From: Candidatus Paracaedibacteraceae bacterium UBA6184
GTDB lineage: Bacteria; Pseudomonadota; Alphaproteobacteria; UBA6184
Direction of reading: 5' to 3'
NCBI GenBank assembly: GCA_002422845.1
Contig: DITM01000014.1
Span: 1 to 12,080 of the forward strand
DNA length: 12,080 nucleotides
The notes beneath the pieces were generated by a model. The model was not told the DNA's origin and did no database searches. It saw only the letters and a list, made by a program, of their open reading frames with translations. Of this stretch, positions 1-4,085 are shown piece by piece. The position numbers were made by a program, and so were the translations under genes. Position 1 is the stretch's first letter. The number at the start of each line of letters is the position of its first letter.

Positions 1-44
1 CGCTGGTGTAGTCGCCACATTAACGCTTGCTGATTCAATGCAGA

Positions 45-116
45 GCCTCCGGACGGGTATGATCCATCAAATGCGGATTACAGATCCGCTGTTTTACCAA
101 TTAAAACTACAGAGGC
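45..116 (-). tRNA. tRNA-Thr (anticodon UGU)
   Basis: This 72-base minus-strand gene folds as a full cloverleaf. The acceptor stem pairs GCCTCTG with CGGAGGC with one G-T pair. The D arm has the usual TTGG-type loop. The anticodon stem GCGGA/TCCGC closes a seven-base loop TCTGTAA, giving anticodon TGT for threonine. The T stem is GATGG/CCGTC. Two oddities are visible: position 33 is C instead of the nearly universal U, and the T loop is ATCATAC rather than TTCRANN. No CCA is encoded, so the host CCA-adding enzyme would be needed. It is the last tRNA of the array inside the window. Confidence 0.85.
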
Positions 117-120
117 AAAA

Positions 121-179
121 TGTGGACAAAGTTAGTATTGGGGTATTATGTTCAGATAATCCAATACGTGCGGCCCACA
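121..179 (-). ncRNA. Unidentified stem-loop RNA element
   Basis: On the minus strand this stretch can form a long hairpin. The ends TGTGGGC and GTCCACA pair over seven bases. After an internal loop, GTATTGG pairs with CCAATAC over seven bases. After a three-base bulge (ACC), ATTAT pairs with ATAAT around the loop CTGAAC. It sits four bases upstream of tRNA-Thr and begins with the same TTAATTTTT-GTGGG string that precedes the permuted tRNA at 2695-2769. It is not a cloverleaf (59 bases, no D or T arm). It may be a decayed tRNA-like element or a processing structure; its function is unknown. Confidence 0.4.
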
Positions 180-189
180 AAAAATTAAA
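174..189. repeat. Direct repeat copy 1 (CCCACA-A-rich)
   Basis: Plus-strand CCCACA followed by an A run and TTAAA. It matches positions 2787-2801 except for one extra A. In both places the minus-strand reading TTAATTTTT-GTGGG lies directly before a structured RNA element, so it may be a shared leader or processing signal. Confidence 0.5.
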
Positions 190-403
190 GCGGATATAAT
201 ATGACTACGGAACTCATAGAGATATTCCCTATGGCCGCAACTCTTGCGGAGTATTGGGTAGTCCTTGCCCCACACCAGCCACGTCTACGTAGCCTACCCG
301 ATTACTTCTTACCGGGAAACTATCCAATTATTCTAATAGGCAACTAGTCCAAGAGGACAACGGAAATTATTTGATAACCGTAATCACCGACCCGCTTAAA
401 ATA
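180..403 (-). other. Non-coding stretch with several short stem-loops
   Basis: No convincing gene on either strand. The minus strand contains several local hairpins: CCGCAA/TTGCGG with a three-base loop (236-250), CATAG/CTATG (216-234), and a longer-range GGGTAG/CTACCC (255-300). I tried to fold a tRNA here in linear and permuted order and found no consistent cloverleaf. It may hold decayed tRNA genes or spacer RNA between the gene at 404 and the hairpin at 121-179. Confidence 0.4.
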
Positions 404-790
404 CTATTCAAACAATGCACTATATGCAGCGCCTTGTCCATTATCGCGATCATATAAACAAGGGTCAAATTCGTCATTCTTCAAATTTACCTTCATTACA
501 CGACCCAGAACATAGTCGAAATAATAATTTGGAGAGTGACTTTCAAATAATTGTTTTGCCTTCTCATAATCGACATCTCCGGGTTGCCATTGAAACTGAC
601 CCATACCCTGAGTCCTCGCCTTATTATACAGTTTACGAAACACTTCAACTTTGTCCATACCTTTAATGTCTATCATGACTATCTCTTTCTGGCCCTTGGC
701 CGAGTAAATTAAAAGAAGGGCTACTTTGGGTAATTGCTCCCATTTCACCCATGATTCAGATGGAGACTTGCCGCCTGGTTCCTCTATCAA
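404..790 (-). CDS. Conserved-looking small phage protein, uncertain start
   Basis: This 128-residue reading frame ends in the string YDRDNGQGAA followed by eight residues, preceded by a YVLGR-MKV segment. From memory, short uncharacterised proteins of this kind with a C-terminal DRDNGQGAA-like motif occur in phages and prophages, but I cannot name the family or function. The middle holds a predicted strand-rich segment (residues 22-45) and a helix with KLYNKAR. No membrane segment or signal peptide is visible. The start is weak: TTG at 790 has no well-placed ribosome binding site, the nearest GGGAG being 13 bases away. The frame stays open upstream to a TAG at 846-848 and, beyond it, to ATG at 898. 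Confidence 0.6.
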   Translation of the reverse strand: MIEEPGGKSPSESWVKWEQLPKVALLLIYSAKGQKEIVMIDIKGMDKVEVFRKLYNKARTQGMGQFQWQPGDVDYEKAKQLFESHSPNYYFDYVLGRVMKVNLKNDEFDPCLYDRDNGQGAAYSALFE

Positions 791-898
791 GGTAGCGACA
801 TCGCTCCCACATTCAGCATTGCCGGATAGCGCGGGATTGCGAAAATCCTAATTACTGGTTTCGCCTTCCACTTCAACAACACCTATCTCCATCATCAT
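791..898 (-). other. In-frame upstream extension interrupted by TAG
   Basis: Reading upstream of the TTG at 790 in the same frame gives 19 sense codons, then a single TAG at 846-848, then 16 more sense codons back to an ATG triplet run at 890-898. There is no ribosome binding site before these ATGs because tRNA-Cys ends five bases upstream. It could be a decayed 5' end, stop-codon readthrough, or chance. A short hairpin (AGCG/CGCT) lies at 791-802 just before the TTG. Confidence 0.4.
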
Positions 899-902
899 CT
901 GA

Positions 903-973
903 TTCAGGTGTTGGAATCGAACCAACATAAGCCAGTCTTGCGACCAGCCGCCGGACCATTAGGCAAACCTGAA
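903..973 (-). tRNA. tRNA-Cys-like (anticodon GCA, 8-base loop)
   Basis: A 71-base minus-strand tRNA. The acceptor TTCAGGT/ACCTGAA and the T arm GTTGG-TTCGATT-CCAAC are perfect, and the D stem is GCC/GGC. The best five-pair anticodon stem is GCTGG/CTGGC (two wobble pairs), which leaves an eight-base loop TCGCAAGA. GCA in the normal position gives cysteine, with C rather than U at position 33. An alternative fold is a six-pair stem closed by a GCAA tetraloop. No CCA is encoded. The identity is probable, but the enlarged loop makes decoding uncertain. Confidence 0.75.
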
Positions 974-1005
974 ATAAGGCTACTCATGGTGATCAACCCA
1001 CTTTC

Positions 1006-1037
1006 GCCCCGCCTACTCTAGGTTCGCATTACGGGGC
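1006..1037 (-). other. Stem-loop downstream of the HNH gene
   Basis: GCCCCG and CGGGGC form a perfect six-pair GC stem with a 20-base loop, nine bases after the HNH stop codon. No U run follows on the minus strand, so it is not a typical intrinsic terminator. It could protect the 3' end of the HNH message. I could not fold the loop into a tRNA. Confidence 0.3.
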
Positions 1038-1045
1038 TACTTTTC

Positions 1046-1645
1046 TCAAGTGTTACCGTTGCGTCCTTCGGCTATCTCTTTCATTTTTTCTCTAACATCA
1101 ATAACAAATTTATTAATAAATGGAATGACTTCTGATTTATATTTTGAGTGTAAATATTTGTGGTGTGTTGGACATAAAGGTACAAGGTTGTCTATATTAT
1201 TATTTTCTCTATCTTTATCAATATGGTGAACTTCTATAACTTTATACTCTCCGCAAACAATGCATGAGCACCCATGATGAAAAAAACAAGTTGTTCGATA
1301 GCAAGAATCTTTCCAGTTTGGGTTACGAGGCCCAGTTTTAAAATATGAGGCAGCACAAGATTTAGAACATGTCGTTTTTCGCTGTTTTTTTGTTTTCTTA
1401 GAATAAAACTCTTTTTCGCACATTGGACATATTTTTTTCTCGTATGACTCTTCTGAGCGCCGTCCCTTTCCACCGTCAAAATGCGTGCAATCACATCCCA
1501 ATAATTCAACGCAGTCTTGCATTGTTCTGATATTCCAGCCAGTTAACTTCCACCCAATTTCTCGACAAAGATCAGAATAACTAAAACAATTTGGTACCAA
1601 TTCTTTTATTCTATCCAGATTTTCTTTGGTTTTTCTTTTGATCAT
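1046..1645 (-). CDS. HNH homing-type endonuclease
   Basis: This 199-residue protein is a DNA-cutting HNH nuclease of the kind found as free-standing or intron-borne homing endonucleases in phage genomes. The C-terminal half carries the beta-beta-alpha-metal fold signature: paired cysteines C128 and C131, the catalytic-type HH at 140-141, the NN residues near 149-153, then C158, H161-H162 and H166. A second likely zinc ribbon lies at C73/C76 and C93/C97. The basic N-terminal 60 residues with a GW-x-L-x-GW segment may bind DNA. The start is ATG at 1645 with a strong GGAGG six bases upstream. That site is inside a hairpin (1650-1678), so translation is probably controlled. It sits within the tRNA array directly after a truncated tRNA. 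Confidence 0.9.
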   Translation of the reverse strand: MIKRKTKENLDRIKELVPNCFSYSDLCREIGWKLTGWNIRTMQDCVELLGCDCTHFDGGKGRRSEESYEKKICPMCEKEFYSKKTKKQRKTTCSKSCAASYFKTGPRNPNWKDSCYRTTCFFHHGCSCIVCGEYKVIEVHHIDKDRENNNIDNLVPLCPTHHKYLHSKYKSEVIPFINKFVIDVREKMKEIAEGRNGNT

Positions 1646-1649
1646 ATTC

Positions 1650-1678
1650 TTCCTCCACTATTAAATAGGGTGGAGGAA
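1650..1678 (-). promoter_or_regulatory. Hairpin that sequesters the HNH ribosome binding site
   Basis: TTCCTCCAC and GTGGAGGAA form a perfect nine-pair stem with an 11-base AT-rich loop on the minus strand. The GGAGG ribosome binding site of the HNH gene is in the 3' arm. In long transcripts from upstream the site would be hidden; a transcript starting inside the loop would leave it free. This design is known for T4-family homing endonuclease genes such as I-TevI, where a late promoter lies within the hairpin. The loop reads TATTTAATA, only loosely like the T4 late element TATAAATA. Confidence 0.7.
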
Positions 1679-1721
1679 ATATTTTTCAATATCCACAACT
1701 AAACTTTCTTAACATTTTTGA

Positions 1722-1759
1722 TCCACAATCTGGAGCTTTACCAATTAAGCTACCTACAC
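1722..1759 (-). pseudogene. Orphan 5' half of a tRNA, His(GUG) type
   Basis: The minus strand shows a clean tRNA 5' half: acceptor strand GTGTAGG, TA, a D arm GCTT/AAGC with a TTGG loop, then CCAGA and the loop TTGTGGA with U33 and anticodon GTG. After the anticodon loop there is no matching 3' stem strand, no T arm and no CCTACAC acceptor strand before the HNH gene. It may be a tRNA broken by an insertion, or the 5' part of a split or permuted tRNA whose 3' half is outside the window. I found no convincing partner here. Confidence 0.55.
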
Positions 1760-1762
1760 AGC

Positions 1763-1859
1763 GGGCTAGTCTGGATTCGAACCAAAACCTCCAGTTTATG
1801 ATTCTGGTGTACTTCCTTGAGGCTGCGGTTAAACAGCAGATAAGTTATACTACTAGTCC
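1763..1859 (-). tRNA. tRNA-Met-like (CAU) with D-loop insertion
   Basis: The T arm TTTGG-TTCGAAT-CCAGA and the anticodon arm around ATCATAA (U33, anticodon CAT) are normal apart from an A-A mismatch at the last anticodon pair. The acceptor strands GGACTAG and CTAGCCC match at six of seven positions. The gene is 97 bases, about 25 too long. The excess falls between the D-stem strands GTA and TAC, and contains a small hairpin CTGC/GCAG. The extra bases may be an intron-like insertion or decay. The alternative, two overlapping partial tRNAs, explains the acceptor pairing less well. Confidence 0.5.
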
Positions 1860-1872
1860 ATTAAACATTGGA

Positions 1873-1942
1873 TCGTCTTTTCGGAGTCGAACCGCTCTAA
1901 CACCGTTCTTAGTGCCGTGCTACCGTTACACTAAGAAGACGA
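1873..1942 (-). tRNA. Degenerate tRNA-like gene, identity unclear
   Basis: The acceptor TCGTCTT/AAGACGA is perfect, the D arm has a CGG-type loop, and the T loop TTCGACT is canonical. The T stem, however, pairs at only three of five positions (AGCGG against CCGAA). The best anticodon stem, GGCAC/GTGTT, leaves an eight-base loop TAAGAACG with no clear U33. The acceptor-to-D linker is four bases. At 70 bases it is slightly short. It is either decaying or processed in an unusual way; GAA (Phe) is one possible anticodon. Confidence 0.45.
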
Positions 1943-2054
1943 ATCTCCACGCTCGATGTACGCCTTTATCTAATGGTTCCCGTCTAGGACCGGATGGCAT
2001 TGTTAGGGTCGGTTTTTTTGCGTGAATATTCCTTAGTTGCAACTAAAGAGTTGT

Positions 2055-2164
2055 AGAATCGCTTGGATTTGAACCAAGATCTACGCATAAGAGCGCAATT
2101 TTACCAACGGGAGCGGAAGTGTGCAATTGATTACTTCCATAGTGCTCCATTAAACTACGATTCC
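2055..2164 (-). tRNA. tRNA-like gene with 39-base D-loop stem-loop insertion
   Basis: The acceptor GGAATCG/CGATTCT and the T arm CTTGG-TTCAAAT-CCAAG are good. The gene is 110 bases. Between D-stem strands GTTT and AAAT lies a compact hairpin at 2109-2147 (GGAGC/GCTCC enclosing GGAAGT/ACTTCC). Removing those 39 bases leaves a normal D loop with TTGGTA and a 71-base molecule. The anticodon arm is ambiguous: TTGCG/CGTAG with an eight-base loop CTCTTATG (CTT, Lys, after U33), or a stem one pair longer with a six-base loop. The variable region is short. Function is uncertain. Confidence 0.45.
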
Positions 2165-2187
2165 ATACAATGTAGGTAGATGTGGGT

Positions 2188-2260
2188 CTATGTGGCAGGC
2201 TCCGCCCCTGCGATTTTCTGGTCCCAAACCAGACGCCTTACTAGACTAGGCCACACATAG
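2188..2260 (-). tRNA. tRNA-Pro (anticodon UGG)
   Basis: A 73-base tRNA with a perfect acceptor CTATGTG/CACATAG, D stem GCC/GGC, anticodon stem TCTGG/CCAGA and loop TTTGGGA (U33, anticodon TGG, G37). The T stem GCAGG/CCTGC is perfect, but the T loop is GGCGGAG, lacking the usual TT at the start and the A at position 58. No CCA is encoded. Identity as proline is well supported by the anticodon arm. Confidence 0.85.
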
Positions 2261-2293
2261 ATAATTGCGAACAAAGTAGAAGATGATGTTTTA

Positions 2294-2369
2294 GGCACTC
2301 TACCACTGAGCTACAGGTCCATTGTGGACCCGGTAGGAATTGAACCTACGACAACCCCTTTAGTATAGG
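2294..2369 (-). tRNA. Circularly permuted tRNA gene (anticodon ACU as joined)
   Basis: In minus-strand order the gene reads 3' half (2369-2326), linker ACAAT (2325-2321), 5' half (2320-2294). The 3' half holds the anticodon loop ATACTAA, strand AGGGG, variable TTGTC, T arm GTAGG-TTCAATT-CCTAC and acceptor CGGGTCC. The 5' half holds acceptor GGACCTG, TA, D arm GCTC/GAGT, G and CC. Joining 5' half to 3' half gives a 71-base cloverleaf with a perfect CCCCT/AGGGG anticodon stem. Neither half has a partner in normal order. The outer flanks GAAGATG (2381-2375) and CATCTTC (2285-2279), plus GTT and AAC, pair and would extend the anticodon stem. The exact joint is inferred from the stem, so the anticodon assignment is provisional. 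Confidence 0.8.
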
Positions 2370-2399
2370 ATAACCATCTTCAAGCGGCTCGCAAATAAA

Positions 2400-2645
2400 T
2401 TATTTCAACTTATTGATAAATTTTTCGGTACTATGATAGATCCTCTCTATTATTGCACCTCTCATACTGTTGATACCACCATAAATATAAATAGATACAA
2501 TCATTAAGATGTTCTTTGCCAAACTTTGTTCCATGGTGCCAATAAGGAATATCGCCAATACAAGCATCCATGAAACTATTGTTAAAATACCCGAGACTTG
2601 TTTAGTAGTTCTGTCAGCAACTTGATTAAAATATGTTCTGTTCAT
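2400..2645 (-). CDS. Small two-helix membrane protein
   Basis: This 81-residue protein starts at ATG 2645 with an AAAGG ribosome binding site five to six bases upstream. It has two hydrophobic stretches, about residues 19-38 and 45-58, separated by a short polar turn with EQSLAKN. The C-terminal tail is basic (ending KFINKLK) and probably cytoplasmic. There is no signal-peptide cleavage site and no recognisable enzyme motif. It lies between the two permuted tRNA genes and is transcribed with them. A holin-like or membrane-anchoring role is possible but unsupported; I do not recognise the family. Confidence 0.7.
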   Translation of the reverse strand: MNRTYFNQVADRTTKQVSGILTIVSWMLVLAIFLIGTMEQSLAKNILMIVSIYIYGGINSMRGAIIERIYHSTEKFINKLK

Positions 2646-2694
2646 TGTACACCTTTCTTAAATAAGAAGTGGATAAAATCGACAAGGTTTAATT

Positions 2695-2769
2695 ACTTCC
2701 GCACTATCGTTATGCTAACCCGCGATTGTCGCAGGTGGTGTAGTCAAAACACCGTCTGAAGTTCCCATG
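2695..2769 (-). tRNA. Circularly permuted tRNA gene (probably UGG)
   Basis: Minus-strand order is 3' half (2769-2730), linker ACAAT (2729-2725), 5' half (2724-2695). The 3' half has loop CATGGGA, strand ACTTC, variable AGAC, T arm GGTGT-TTTGACT-ACACC and acceptor ACCTGCG. The 5' half has acceptor CGCGGGT, TA, D arm GCA/TGC with a TAACGATAG loop, G and GAAGT. Acceptor strands pair at seven of seven positions (one G-T) and GAAGT pairs perfectly with ACTTC only after rejoining. The flanks GATAAGGGTT (2781-2772) and AACCTTGTC (2689-2681) pair over nine positions with one bulged G. The joint is uncertain by a few bases; both sensible choices give anticodon TGG but A at position 33. Confidence 0.8.
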
Positions 2770-2786
2770 ATAACCCTTATCTACGA

Positions 2787-2801
2787 CCCACAAAAATTAA
2801 A
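2787..2801. repeat. Direct repeat copy 2 (CCCACA-A-rich)
   Basis: Matches 174-189 with one A fewer. On the minus strand it forms the start of the leader of the permuted tRNA at 2695-2769. Confidence 0.5.
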
Positions 2802-2854
2802 TATAACCACTCTCTACAATACTCGACAAAGTACTCTGGACAATGGTCACGAGT

Positions 2855-2927
2855 GGTGCTGGCGAAACTCGAATTCGCACTTTCCGAATTTTAAGTTCGG
2901 GTCCTCTGCCTATTGGGATACAGCACC
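2855..2927 (-). tRNA. tRNA-Leu (anticodon UAA)
   Basis: This 73-base gene is the most regular tRNA here. Acceptor GGTGCTG/CAGCACC, D stem TCC/GGA, anticodon stem CCGAA/TTCGG with loop CTTAAAA (anticodon TAA), and T arm GCGAA-TTCGAGT-TTCGC all pair perfectly. The anticodon reads leucine UUA. The variable region is only five bases (AAAGT), whereas bacterial tRNA-Leu normally has a long variable arm, so it looks like a class I body carrying a Leu anticodon. It is the first tRNA downstream of the promoter at 3176-3204. Confidence 0.93.
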
Positions 2928-3175
2928 AATCTAATCCTCTACGTACAGAACTAGATTTGATAGTTACAAAGTCATGAAAGTTTCAAGACATATTTTTTTG
3001 TTAGTAGGGACTATAGACTCCTACTTGCTGAGTAAATCAACATATTATTTGTATCTGTTGATACCAACAACAAACATAAACAGTGCAAACATTGCACTCT
3101 TCACAACCAAACTATTCTTATTTCAATGTCTAAAACTTAGAAACCGTCCCAATGGACAATTTCGATTACCTAGTG
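2928..3175 (-). other. Untranslated leader of the tRNA array
   Basis: About 240 bases lie between the inferred transcription start and tRNA-Leu. No credible minus-strand gene is present, and plus-strand open frames here lack ribosome binding sites and recognisable content. One clear structure is the perfect seven-pair hairpin AGTGCAA/TTGCACT with a three-base loop at 3082-3098. No U run follows it in either direction. Confidence 0.5.
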
Positions 3176-3204
3176 ATTCTAGCATGGGTTGCTGATCTTG
3201 TCAA
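3176..3204 (-). promoter_or_regulatory. Sigma70-type promoter for the tRNA array
   Basis: On the minus strand a perfect -35 box TTGACA (3204-3199) is followed by a 17-base spacer and the -10 box TAGAAT (3181-3176). The start site would fall near 3168. It points into the leader and tRNA array and lies just downstream of the small coiled-coil gene, so the array can be expressed by the host RNA polymerase independently of the upstream genes. Confidence 0.85.
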
Positions 3205-3224
3205 CAACTTTTTCAGGAATCTTT

Positions 3225-3242
3225 ACTGGCTCATCTGCCAGT
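3225..3242 (-). other. Perfect six-pair hairpin upstream of the promoter
   Basis: ACTGGC and GCCAGT pair around a six-base loop, 21 bases upstream of the -35 box and 35 bases after the stop of the gene at 3277-3462. There is no U run on the minus strand, so termination is doubtful; a regulator-binding or message-end role is possible. Confidence 0.35.
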
Positions 3243-3276
3243 CACTTAGGTATCATAGCAGAGAGTCAGCGAGGTG

Positions 3277-3462
3277 TCAAGTGGTCTTCGCAACTTTTTT
3301 CGAATTCGTTGCGGAAGTATCAAAGGACCGTAAGGCGAGACGGAGTTGTGTCAAATAAAAACTTTCCTGCTCTTTTAACGCATTAAGTTTATTTTCGCAA
3401 TCTACTCGTTCCACTTCAACATCCTTCAATAAATTAATCAGTTCTTTAATCTGGTCCATCAC
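3277..3462 (-). CDS. Short coiled-coil protein of unknown function
   Basis: A 61-residue product that starts at GTG 3462 or, more probably, ATG 3459, with AGGG upstream. Residues 1-45 are strongly helical with a heptad-like spacing of Ile, Leu and Val (IKELINLLKDVEVE and following), as expected of a short dimeric coiled coil. The C-terminal tail is Ser/Thr/Lys-rich and ends KKVAKTT. No enzyme motif is present. It is the last gene of the minus-strand protein block before the promoter of the tRNA array. I do not recognise it. Confidence 0.6.
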   Translation of the reverse strand: MMDQIKELINLLKDVEVERVDCENKLNALKEQESFYLTQLRLALRSFDTSATNSKKVAKTT

Positions 3463-3494
3463 ACCCTAATTATTTGTTTTTTTAAAAAATTGCT

Positions 3495-4085
3495 CTAAAT
3501 GATGTTTTTCACAACTATTTGCGACCAAGACTCTAACTGTGGCGAATCAGGCGAGGCGTCACCCACTTCAATAATTTCCATCAGTTCTTCTTTTGTCTTA
3601 TAGCCAATTAGAATCATTTCGGGTTCCTTTAAGTCGTTCATACTTATACTAAGACCACCTTTTGAAAGTTCTAATTCAAATACGACTCCATAATGTACAC
3701 AATCTACAGGCGTATCAGAACTCTCAATTGTCCCAATTTGTTTGAAATCCTCAAAATAAGCCCCCTCATATAGGGTTTCCTCGAAAATTTCCCGCTGTGC
3801 TGCCAATATAATAAGGGTCTGTAATGTAGACTCTTCTGATGTCTGATCCGCAAATTCCATATCACTGATGTCAATATGACCACCAACACCAATGGTATAC
3901 TTGTTAGACAACCTCTTCTCATGACCTTTCACTCGCTGAAAACAAGCATAACGGTCACCGTCCCGAAACACAACATAAGGGATAATCTGCCGATACTTTG
4001 GATTCTCCTCCAATAGGTGTCGTGGCGCAAACATAATCCCAAAATCATCACACTTCGCTAAAATCATACCTTTCCATTCACTCAT
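3495..4085 (-). CDS. NUDIX-family hydrolase
   Basis: This 196-residue protein fits the NUDIX fold, whose members hydrolyse nucleoside diphosphates linked to another moiety. The NUDIX box is present in extended form: GVGGH at 66-70, then after a longer insertion than usual (about 27 residues) AAQREIFEET at 95-104, which supplies the metal-binding R-E-x-x-E-E. The N-terminal part with PRHLLEENPKYRQIIPYVVF and ACFQR resembles the predicted MutT-like phosphoesterase group COG4112, judged from memory. The ATG at 4085 overlaps the end of the upstream gene by eight bases, implying translational coupling. Substrate is unknown; a house-cleaning or nucleotide-pool role is the usual guess for phages. 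Confidence 0.85.
   Translation of the reverse strand: MSEWKGMILAKCDDFGIMFAPRHLLEENPKYRQIIPYVVFRDGDRYACFQRVKGHEKRLSNKYTIGVGGHIDISDMEFADQTSEESTLQTLIILAAQREIFEETLYEGAYFEDFKQIGTIESSDTPVDCVHYGVVFELELSKGGLSISMNDLKEPEMILIGYKTKEELMEIIEVGDASPDSPQLESWSQIVVKNII

Noticed and set aside
340..390. GGTTATC motif upstream of a TTGGACT string, resembling a permuted 3' half
   Set aside because: The would-be T stem does not pair, there is no ACAAT linker, and no 5' half with a matching acceptor follows.
1046..1759. Group I intron carrying the HNH gene within a tRNA-His
   Set aside because: No 3' exon with a matching stem strand and acceptor is found downstream, and I could not identify the intron core pairings.
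1993..2001. A third ACAAT string in the tRNA array
   Set aside because: The flanking bases are not complementary and no T arm precedes it, so it is not a permuted tRNA linker.
1986..2017. Possible plus-strand intrinsic terminator (GACC/GGTC then seven T)
   Set aside because: Only four base pairs with a 15-base loop, and no plus-strand gene lies upstream to terminate.
1798..2025. Plus-strand open frame of 75 codons
   Set aside because: It runs antisense through tRNA-like genes, has no ribosome binding site and no recognisable protein content.
2801..2854. Seven-pair acceptor-like stem GTGACCA/TGGTTAT between tRNA-Leu and the permuted tRNA
   Set aside because: The enclosed region is far too short for a tRNA and has no D or T arm; a single local hairpin with an eight-base loop is all that remains.
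2974..3386. Three overlapping plus-strand open frames of 65-73 codons
   Set aside because: They lie opposite the promoter and leader of the tRNA array, lack good ribosome binding sites, and overlap each other in different frames.
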